Shown piece after piece: positions 58,013-64,000 of a DNA stretch of 64,000 nucleotides; positions within the stretch are counted from its first letter, which is position 1, and each line of letters starts with the position of its first letter. Source of the DNA: Thermoguttaceae bacterium (GTDB lineage Bacteria; Planctomycetota; Planctomycetia; Pirellulales; Thermoguttaceae); assembly GCA_017939795.1 (NCBI GenBank), contig JAGBAA010000076.1, positions 1 through 64,000 on the forward strand, read 5' to 3'. The notes below the pieces were generated by a model. It was given only the letters and a program-made list of their open reading frames with translations. It ran no database searches and was not told where the DNA came from. A program made the translations under genes and the position numbers.

Positions 58013-58930
58013 TTACCATCCTTCAATCCCCCAGCCGCGTTCTTGCAGGAAAATGCGGACTTCATCAAGCGTCGGGACGGCGGCACGTGCGCCGATCTTC
58101 GTGCATTTCAGCGCGGAGACGGCACTGGAAAAGACGGCACAGCGGTAAAAGTCCCAGCCGCGGGTCAGCGCAAAGGCGAACGCGCCGTGGAAAACGTCTC
58201 CCGCTCCGTTTGAGTCGGCGACCTGGACCGGAAATGCCGGGTACGTGCGGAGTTCCTTTCCGTCAAACAGGATCCCGCCGTTCGCGCCGTCCGTCACGGC
58301 CACGACCGCGGGAGAAAAGCGAGCGAAAAGGTCCCGCGCTGCGTCTTCAAGCATCTCCTTTTTCGTGAATCCGTGCGCAAATTCCGCCGAGGGGATCAGA
58401 ATGTCCGCGTACGGCAAAAGCCGTTCCACACCGGGATAAAGTCCGCCCGCGTCGTACAGAACGTGAACGCCCGCAGCCCGGGCCTCCTGACCCGCCTGGA
58501 CTGCCGCGTCCAGCTCGTTGCCGTCTGCCATGAAAACGCGGGAGGAACGGATCGCCGCAAGATGCGCCTCGGTGAGCGTCAGCTTGGGGAGCGTCCCGCG
58601 ATTCAGCAGGCAGGTTCGGGATCCGGACGCACTGTTGAGCAGGACCGTAGCGGAAAACGACTCACCGTCCCGGAACTCGGCCAGCGACGTGTCGACGCCG
58701 TATTTTGCGAGATCGTTCCGCAGAAACGTCCCTCCTGGATCGGTCGAAAGAACTGCGATGACCGCTGCGGACGCTCCGAGTTTTGCCGCAGCCGCCAACG
58801 CCGTCCCGACCGGTCCCCCGCCGCTCGTTCGGACCGCCTCCACGCAGATTTTCGTGTCCTCCTCAGGAAAAAAGGGGACCTTCACCAGTGTGTCGAATAC
58901 ATTCGCGCCAATGCCCGTGATCTCCGGCAT
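58013..58930 (-). CDS. PfkB-family carbohydrate kinase (IolC- or sulfofructose kinase-like)
   Basis: This 305-residue ribokinase-type sugar kinase has TSGGGPVGTALAAAAKLGAS near the start (substrate-lid Gly motif), LNRGTLPKLTLTEAH, and the ATP/catalytic signature VQVADSNGAGDVFHGAFAFA with the base Asp in G-A-G-D. In the inositol pathway the corresponding step is IolC, phosphorylation of 5-dehydro-2-deoxygluconate. The signature DSNGAGDVFHGAF is also close to the YihV-type kinases, so the substrate is not settled by sequence. GGGAG precedes the ATG. Its stop lies just upstream of the SIR2 insertion, and the aldolase gene ends 38 bases before its start, so the two form one transcription unit. 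Confidence 0.88.
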   Translation of the reverse strand: MPEITGIGANVFDTLVKVPFFPEEDTKICVEAVRTSGGGPVGTALAAAAKLGASAAVIAVLSTDPGGTFLRNDLAKYGVDTSLAEFRDGESFSATVLLNSASGSRTCLLNRGTLPKLTLTEAHLAAIRSSRVFMADGNELDAAVQAGQEARAAGVHVLYDAGGLYPGVERLLPYADILIPSAEFAHGFTKKEMLEDAARDLFARFSPAVVAVTDGANGGILFDGKELRTYPAFPVQVADSNGAGDVFHGAFAFALTRGWDFYRCAVFSSAVSALKCTKIGARAAVPTLDEVRIFLQERGWGIEGW

Positions 58931-58967
58931 GATCTTCTCCCAGAAAATTTGAAAAATGGTCTTGGAG

Positions 58968-59801
58968 TCACTCCGCCTTGCCGTCCGCGCCGAGAAGCTG
59001 GATCTTGCTCACTGCGAAATCCTTCACTGCCTCGATCGCACCGCGCATGAAGACGTCTACGGCAATGAGGTCCCGTGAGGTCTCGAAGACCCGATCCAGG
59101 AACGAGAAACAGACGTCCGTGCCGAAATTCACCTTGCGGATGCCTGCCGTGATGGCGTCGCGGACCTGCTCATCCGGAATTCCGCTTCCGCCATGAAGAA
59201 CGACGGCGGCGGGAATCGCTTCACGGATCTCGGCGATGCGCGAAATGTTCACCTGCGGAGCCTGACGGTAGCGTCCGTGGGCCGTTCCGACAGCGATGGC
59301 CAAGGCCGCGACGCCGGTCTGCTCGACGAACTTTACGGCGTCCTCGACCTCCGTGTAGACGAATTCCGTCACGTCTTCCTTCGTCGTGCCGATGTGCCCC
59401 AGCTCACCCTCGACAGCGACTCCGCAGGCAGCGCAAAGATCCACGACCTGCTTCGTCTGCGCGGCATTTTCTTCGAATGAGAGCGAGGAACGGTCAAACA
59501 TGATCCCCGTGCATCCGTACCGCAGCGCACGCATGACTGGCTCAATGCCCGTTCCGTGGTCAAGATGGAAGCAGACGGGGACTTTGCTCTCCTCGGCCGC
59601 CTTCAGGATCGTCGGCGCGAGATAGAAGGCCGTTCCGTACTCGAAAAGCCGCGAGTACGCCTGAATGATGATCGGCGATTTCGTCTCCTCCGCCGCCTGG
59701 ATCAGACCGATCGTCGTCTCCATATTGTACGAGTTGAACGCCGGGACCGCAAACGCTTTTTCCTCGGCAATCGATAAAATGTCTTTGAATTTGACCAGCA
59801 T
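58968..59801 (-). CDS. Class II ketose-bisphosphate aldolase (IolJ/FBA/GatY-like)
   Basis: This 277-residue zinc aldolase has KAFAVPAFNSYNMETTIGLI, VCFHLDHGTGIEPVMRALRY (catalytic Asp and first zinc His), VEGELGHIGTTKEDVTEF (Glu), IAVGTAHGRYRQAPQVNISR (zinc His) and VVLHGGSGIPDEQVRDAITA (zinc His and phosphate Gly). IolJ of the inositol pathway belongs to this family and cleaves the phosphorylated dehydro-deoxygluconate to dihydroxyacetone phosphate and malonate semialdehyde. Its pairing with the PfkB kinase and iolB supports that role, but fructose- or tagatose-bisphosphate remains possible. AAGGAG lies 8 bases before the ATG. Confidence 0.92.
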   Translation of the reverse strand: MLVKFKDILSIAEEKAFAVPAFNSYNMETTIGLIQAAEETKSPIIIQAYSRLFEYGTAFYLAPTILKAAEESKVPVCFHLDHGTGIEPVMRALRYGCTGIMFDRSSLSFEENAAQTKQVVDLCAACGVAVEGELGHIGTTKEDVTEFVYTEVEDAVKFVEQTGVAALAIAVGTAHGRYRQAPQVNISRIAEIREAIPAAVVLHGGSGIPDEQVRDAITAGIRKVNFGTDVCFSFLDRVFETSRDLIAVDVFMRGAIEAVKDFAVSKIQLLGADGKAE

Positions 59802-59924
59802 GGAAAGTACTCCTTAAAAATCTTTTTTAATCTCTTGCCTCCCCTTCTGGGGATGTGCCGAACACCGTGAGACGGAAGGGGGCGTGCCTTTGCACGCACT
59901 GTCGGCCGTACCGACGCTCGCGGC
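59802..59924 (-). other. Intercistronic gap with hairpins
   Basis: Between the Fe-S protein and aldolase genes. TCCCC/GGGGA (59843-59857) and GCGTGC/GCACGC (59882-59900) are inverted repeats. The segment CACCGTGAGACGG partly resembles the REP-like element of 49-50.7 kb. No terminator with a T-run was found, so the genes may remain cotranscribed. Confidence 0.4.
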
Positions 59925-61016
59925 TCAAAGGCACTCAAGGACGGCTTCTTCGATGGAGATGAGACGGCATCCTTCCGGTTTGACGGTCTCAAGGGCGGCG
60001 TAGTCGTCCGGGTTGGCGGTCACCAGAATGGAGGCACCGATGCGCTGCGCTTCTTCCCAGCGTCGGACGGCGACTTTCGTCATCGCCTCCGGCATGTACT
60101 CCGCCATGAGGAGGTTTCCGGCAAGGTTCGTGTCGCGGCCGTTCATGAGCATTTCCAGCGTCGTTCCGCAGGCGTTCAGGATCTCGCGGGCCGGTACGGT
60201 CTCTTCCAGGTCGCGGGCCAGCGAGGCGGGGTCCTGGAACGTGAAGACGGACGCGCTTTTCTTCGGCGTGAGTTTCCCCGATGCGATCAGCTCCGCGGTG
60301 AATTCCGTGAAGGTCTTCACTTCAGCATTCAGACCGATCCCCCATTCTTTGAATTGACGGCGGAACATTCGCGCGTCGTTCGGATCGTACGCGACGACGG
60401 TCTTGAAGGAATTCAGCGACGCGGCGCACGCTTTCATCGTCTGGCGCGTCTCTTCTGCACCGCCGGCGAGGAAGAAGAGGTCCCAGCCGCTGGAGGGTTC
60501 GTCAGTCAGTACAGTGAAGGAAACGCCCGCTTTTTTCAGGAGTTCAATGGCAGCGCAGGCCTGACGGCAGGTCCGGTACATGGCGTTTTTCCCGAGGAAA
60601 AGGACCGTCTCGGCATCCGTCGGGAGCGAGGCGATCGACTCGGAAAGCCGTGTGCAGAGTTCCGTTTTTCCGTAGGCATTCCCGGTCCGCTCAATGTTTT
60701 CGATCATCGAGACGATGTACTCGGGCATCTCGCCGGCCATCGCGGCTTCCAGTTTCGCTTCCGTAGTGAAGAGGATCGGGTCCCAGGCCGTCAGGCACTC
60801 TTTCGTGCACGCGCCGCAAAGCGCGCATTCGTAGACGTTCGCGATACTCGCTCCGATCTCTTCCACGCCGCGCGCGACCATCGAAAGTCCCAGCGCACGG
60901 GCACGTGCCGTGTTGCGTTCCATTCCCGTCGCGTTTCCGATCGGGCAGATGTGGCGGCACATCCAGCAAAACCGGCACGCATCGATCGTTTTTCTGCTTT
61001 TTTCCGTAAAGTGCAT
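59925..61016 (-). CDS. GlcF-like (Fe-S)-binding oxidoreductase subunit
   Basis: This 363-residue protein has two [4Fe-4S] motifs in its N-terminal 90 residues: CRFCWMCRHICPIGNA and CALCGACTKECLTAWDP. It then has the two-domain CCG-type scaffold of GlcF/HdrB relatives, though the usual CCG cysteines are mostly missing (GGAEE and NACGTTLEML stand in the corresponding places). Proteins of this type pass electrons from a flavoprotein such as GlcD to a carrier. The flavoprotein gene ends 59 bases upstream and the aldolase gene lies downstream. AAGGAAG precedes the ATG. The cognate acceptor could be the Etf fusion of the same cluster. Confidence 0.87.
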   Translation of the reverse strand: MHFTEKSRKTIDACRFCWMCRHICPIGNATGMERNTARARALGLSMVARGVEEIGASIANVYECALCGACTKECLTAWDPILFTTEAKLEAAMAGEMPEYIVSMIENIERTGNAYGKTELCTRLSESIASLPTDAETVLFLGKNAMYRTCRQACAAIELLKKAGVSFTVLTDEPSSGWDLFFLAGGAEETRQTMKACAASLNSFKTVVAYDPNDARMFRRQFKEWGIGLNAEVKTFTEFTAELIASGKLTPKKSASVFTFQDPASLARDLEETVPAREILNACGTTLEMLMNGRDTNLAGNLLMAEYMPEAMTKVAVRRWEEAQRIGASILVTANPDDYAALETVKPEGCRLISIEEAVLECL

Positions 61017-61075
61017 TTGATCTTCCTTTGATTAAATGTGATTTGATTGGGTGGTCTGTCGGTTTTCCGAAAGGA

Positions 61076-62494
61076 TCAGAGTCCCAGTTTGAACGGGTTC
61101 AGGATATTGTTCGGGTCGAGCTGTTTTTTGAGTCCCTCAAAGACCTGCATCGCGGGGCCGTACTGTTCTTTCATGAGTCGGCCGAGCTTGATCCCGACGC
61201 CGTGGTGGTCATTCACGACACCGCCGTTTTCCAGAGCCGCGCGGACGCCGCAGTTCCAGATCTGCTGATGGAGGCGAAGTGCTTCGACGGGATCCTGCGG
61301 CGGTTCCTCGACGATGAACCGGTCGTAGATCATGGCGCCCCACTCGTACCAGTGCGAGAAATGCGCGATGAACCGGGCCATGGGGAAGTTGGATTCGACG
61401 GCGTTTTTCATCGCCCAGTAGATCTGCTCGATCTTGTCGAACGGCGCGATGGAGTCCATGGTGCCGAACATCCACGGAAGATCCAGTGCGTGGCCGGGGT
61501 AGAAGAACGTGATCTTTTCCTTCCACCATTTCTCGCCGTACTCGCTGCCGAGGTCTTCTGCACCGTATTTGGCGAAGGTCTCGAGGAGGATCTTTTCTTC
61601 GATCGCGACGATCTCGGCGATCCCTTCGATCGCGATGTTCATGAACGCGCCCTTCTTCTCGACGCCCACGATCTTCTTGATGATGGAGCCGGTCTCCGTC
61701 TCATCGTAGAGGCGCATGACGGACGGTTTGATCTTCTGAAGGAGTTCCTTTCCCGCAAGAAACGCGTTGTGCATATCCTGGAAGAGGAAACCGCGGAAAC
61801 GGCGTTCTTCCGGCTGATTGTAGATACGCATCTGCGCTTTGGTGATGATGCCGAGCGTTCCCTCCGACCCGATGAAGATCTGGTTCAGGTCCGGGCCGGC
61901 CGCGTGTTTTGGAGCAGGGGAGGTCTCGATGATGTCGCCGTTCGGGAGAACGACTTCCATCTGAAGCACCATGTCGTCGATCTTTCCGTACTTGGTCGAG
62001 ACGACGCCGATGCCGCGGTGTGCGAGAAAGCCGCCGACCGTCGAGCAGTTCAGCGAGCTTGGGTAGTGCATCGTAGCGTACCCTTTCTCGTTTGCGGCGT
62101 TTTCGATGTGCTTGTAGATGGAGCCTGCGCCGCACTCAATGTACATCGAGTCGGTATTCACGTCGAAGATCTGATTCATGCGCTTCGTGTCCAGCACGAT
62201 CCCGCCGCAGACGGGAATGGCGCCGCCCTGCGTGCCTCCGCCTCCGCCCCAGGTCGTGACCGGGATCTTGTAGTAGTTCGCGATCTTCAGGACTTTGGAG
62301 ACTTCCTTTGCGTCCTTCGGCGAAACGACGAAATCCGCTTCGGGCATTTTCTCGCCCCGGTCCACGAAAAGACGCGAGAGCCAGAAGTAGTCCACACTGT
62401 GCGTCAGTTTGTCGATCGCGCGCGTCGAGCAGTTTTCGATTCCGACGGCATCTTCAAGTTCCGTAAGAATCATGGAAAAAAGAAATTTATTCAT
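61076..62494 (-). CDS. GlcD-like FAD-binding oxidoreductase (PCMH/VAO family)
   Basis: This flavoprotein of about 472 residues has the PCMH-type FAD-binding half: PVTTWGGGGGTQGGAIPVCG, IECGAGSIYKHIENAANEKG, HYPSSLNCSTVGGFLAHRGI, VLPNGDIIETSPAPK and FIGSEGTLGIITKAQMRIYN. The cap domain ends GGVVNDHHGVGIKLGRLMKE and LDPNNILNPFKLGL. Relatives oxidise 2-hydroxy acids (glycolate, D-lactate) or act on alkylglycerone phosphate; the substrate here is open. The start at 62494 has GGAGAG 7 bases upstream; a longer open frame to 62569 has no ribosome site. It is the first of the downstream cluster with the Fe-S protein, aldolase and kinase. Confidence 0.9.
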   Translation of the reverse strand: MNKFLFSMILTELEDAVGIENCSTRAIDKLTHSVDYFWLSRLFVDRGEKMPEADFVVSPKDAKEVSKVLKIANYYKIPVTTWGGGGGTQGGAIPVCGGIVLDTKRMNQIFDVNTDSMYIECGAGSIYKHIENAANEKGYATMHYPSSLNCSTVGGFLAHRGIGVVSTKYGKIDDMVLQMEVVLPNGDIIETSPAPKHAAGPDLNQIFIGSEGTLGIITKAQMRIYNQPEERRFRGFLFQDMHNAFLAGKELLQKIKPSVMRLYDETETGSIIKKIVGVEKKGAFMNIAIEGIAEIVAIEEKILLETFAKYGAEDLGSEYGEKWWKEKITFFYPGHALDLPWMFGTMDSIAPFDKIEQIYWAMKNAVESNFPMARFIAHFSHWYEWGAMIYDRFIVEEPPQDPVEALRLHQQIWNCGVRAALENGGVVNDHHGVGIKLGRLMKEQYGPAMQVFEGLKKQLDPNNILNPFKLGL

Positions 62495-62684
62495 GAATAC
62501 TCTCCAATTTAAGTAAGTTTCTCCGTCGCAGGGAAAACGTTTATGTGCGATCACTCGCTGTTTCCCCACTGTTTTATACTGTCAGGGACTTTAGGAACCT
62601 CTCCAGGCACCAAAACTCTCATTTTCCTTTGCAATACAGCTTTTAGCGTATTCTTTCAGCGTTTTCCTCCGAAATAAGGATGAG

Positions 62685-63632
62685 CTAACCCCAGTTTCCG
62701 CCGCGATAGATACAGCGTCGGACAGCGTTTTGAATCTTCTCGGGAATTTTCCTAACCTTATCTTTAAGAAAACAGAAAAAAATGCCCCAAAATGGTGCCT
62801 TTCCCTGAACATGATAATCCATCAGGAACTTCTGAGCACCGTGGTAGTGTAGGACCTTCGCCGGCATAGATCTTCCGTCGATCAGCGTCACGTACGGCAG
62901 ACCGTCTTTCCAAGCCACGTGCTTGATCCTGCGAAAGACTTTTGGAAACCACGAAAAGCTCTGGAAACCACCCCAAAAATCAATACACGAATCAAAAAAG
63001 ATTCCGTCTTTGTAGAAGTCCTCAAAAAAACAGAATGGAAAGTTCGTATGGATGCTCCAGTCATAAAAATGGGACATATCGGAAACTCTGTATTTCCCCT
63101 TCCTTTTACAACCAGCCTTTATTGCCCGTTCCAGCAGTTCCGGATCCTGGTAAACTGCAAGCAGATACTCCGCAAAAGAATCCAGAGCGGCTCGGTCCAG
63201 GATAAAATTACAGTGGATCAGATTCTGGGTTTCGTTCCAGTGTGCAAACGTCATCGCATAGGAAGAAAAACGCTTTGCTTCTTCAGACACATTGCAGAAT
63301 ACCAAGACGTCGGAGTCGATCGCCAAACACCGCGTTAAGCCCTCCTGGTGCATAAAATTACGCAGGATCAGCCAACGTGCCATGCAAAACTTCTCAAACT
63401 TCGGCAAACTGGAAGAACTGAGATGCTGATAGATCGAGTAAAAAAAGTCAACACCCCGGTAAAGTTCTGGCTCATAAATGCAGTGAAATTCCACGAAATC
63501 CGGATGCTGCGTCGCTTCATCACCGAGCAGAATCAGACGGCTTTCCGGATTGGTCTTGTGCGCCTGACGCAGCGTAAGGTCAAGTGCTTGAGATTTTCCG
63601 CAATGTACTACAATGATAGGGAGCGGTTCCAT
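62685..63632 (-). CDS. Glycosyltransferase-like protein (DXD type)
   Basis: This 315-residue GT-A-like protein has PIIVVHCGKSQALDLTLRQA at the start, SRLILLGDEATQHPDFVEF, and the metal-binding DxD in LAIDSDVLVFCN. FAHWNETQNLIHCNFILDRA follows, with a C-terminal HYHGAQKFLM (late His) and a basic tail (KIPEKIQNAVRRCIYRGG). It resembles uncharacterised glycosyltransferases that add sugars to surface polysaccharide; the sugar donor is unknown. GAGGG precedes the ATG by about 9 bases. It does not belong functionally with the sugar-catabolic genes around it and its base composition is more AT-rich, which suggests a separate origin. Confidence 0.8.
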   Translation of the reverse strand: MEPLPIIVVHCGKSQALDLTLRQAHKTNPESRLILLGDEATQHPDFVEFHCIYEPELYRGVDFFYSIYQHLSSSSLPKFEKFCMARWLILRNFMHQEGLTRCLAIDSDVLVFCNVSEEAKRFSSYAMTFAHWNETQNLIHCNFILDRAALDSFAEYLLAVYQDPELLERAIKAGCKRKGKYRVSDMSHFYDWSIHTNFPFCFFEDFYKDGIFFDSCIDFWGGFQSFSWFPKVFRRIKHVAWKDGLPYVTLIDGRSMPAKVLHYHGAQKFLMDYHVQGKAPFWGIFFCFLKDKVRKIPEKIQNAVRRCIYRGGNWG

Positions 63633-63733
63633 TCTGTTTTACCCTCTTTGCTTTCTCCTCTGGCTCCTTTGGACCTGGATTCTTCCTGGCCATCTGGCAC
63701 TCTTGGGGATCCACTTTGGATTTTGCCGGTTTT

Positions 63734-64000
63734 TTACTTTTCCAGCGGGTCGAAGATCAGCCCCGGGACATACTTTGCGAACTCGCGCAGGACGTGCGCA
63801 TAGCTTCCTTCCACCTCGCTGACGTGGTGAATGTACGGTCCCTCGACCAGCTTGCGTTCCAGAGCGGGCAGATCCTGAAATTCCGCCCAGACCCACGTTC
63901 CGAACGTTTCCGGACCTTCCGTCGTGTCGAATTCGCCGCCGAGAAGATAGTATTGCCCGCGCTCTCCCTGAAAACGCGCCATGGTGTAGTGCCCGTCCTT
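63734..64000 (-). CDS. L-fucose isomerase-like protein, partial (N-terminus off the right edge)
   Basis: The frame is open from base 64000 to a stop at 63734, about 88 residues, and begins inside the gene (KDGHYTMARFQGERGQYYLL). The fragment GGEFDTTEGPETFGTWVWAE and GPYIHHVSEVEGSYAHVLRE with FAKYVPGL matches the C-terminal domain of L-fucose/L-arabinose isomerase-like proteins, where the His pair and the final helix close the active site. Such enzymes convert aldoses to ketoses, fitting an FGGY kinase and class II aldolase downstream in the same strand direction. The glycosyltransferase gene follows after 101 bases. Confidence 0.78.
   Translation of the reverse strand, partial: KDGHYTMARFQGERGQYYLLGGEFDTTEGPETFGTWVWAEFQDLPALERKLVEGPYIHHVSEVEGSYAHVLREFAKYVPGLIFDPLEK

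Noticed and set aside
61028-62512. 494-codon plus-strand frame opposite the GlcD-like gene
   Set aside because: Antisense shadow rich in Asp/Val/Phe with no recognisable domain.
62531-62546. LacI-type operator (GGAAAACGTTTATG) before the GlcD-like gene
   Set aside because: Palindromic core AAACGTTT is suggestive, but a single short match without a nearby LacI gene or second copy is too weak to list.

Overview
The window reads as chromosome from an anaerobic, Gram-negative planctomycete, most likely a gut or rumen Pirellulales-type bacterium. The lineage evidence is a planctomycete N-terminal export motif (LE.LEKREML) at 2063-1818, a Tat-type Gfo/Idh/MocA oxidoreductase, a DUF1080 protein, two membrane-anchored Ser/Thr kinases, an ECF sigma/VWA pair, a secreted WD40 protein and a squalene-cyclase-repeat protein. 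KdsB implies a Kdo-type outer membrane. The oxygen-independent ribonucleotide reductase NrdD/NrdG points to anaerobic growth. The lineage call is inference from gene content; no 16S gene is present.

Layout. 1-2100 is an AT-rich broken RHS/surface-protein locus. 2.7-6.5 kb holds an oxidoreductase, a XylR-like regulator and a DUF1080 protein. 6.8-11.1 kb is a nucleotide operon: strong promoter, cobalamin riboswitch, dcd, nrdD, a tandem repeat, nrdG. 11.2-17.3 kb holds a metal permease-HMA fusion, a propeller/di-heme c-type protein, a secreted esterase and a PLP aminotransferase. 17.6-21.9 kb has two kinases. 21.9-26.9 kb has kdsB, tRNA-Val, glycyl-tRNA synthetase, and two genes preceded by near-identical promoter/leader copies. 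26.9-34.6 kb has the sigma-factor/VWA operon, a WD40 membrane protein and priA. 34.6-40.8 kb has two more esterase paralogues, another alpha/beta hydrolase and a large lipoprotein.

40.9-64.0 kb is almost entirely on the minus strand and is devoted to sugar and cyclitol use: aldo/keto reductase, FAD oxidoreductase, MFS transporter, YbjQ-like protein, aldose epimerase, DMT transporter, a single-chain EtfB-EtfA fusion, FGGY kinase, IolB, PfkB kinase, class II aldolase, a GlcF-like Fe-S protein, a GlcD-like flavoprotein, a glycosyltransferase and a partial fucose-isomerase-like gene. IolB, the PfkB kinase and the class II aldolase match the last three steps of inositol breakdown. The GlcD-like, GlcF-like and Etf proteins look like a flavin-based dehydrogenase that could feed electrons to or from that pathway. 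An AT-rich SIR2-family gene, probably phage defence, sits in the middle of this cluster.

The observations most worth follow-up are the B12 riboswitch over a B12-independent reductase operon, the duplicated promoter-leader at 25.0 and 26.2 kb, the EtfBA/GlcD/GlcF/Iol cluster interrupted by SIR2 and a consensus antisense promoter, and short tandem repeats lying directly after stop codons at several places.
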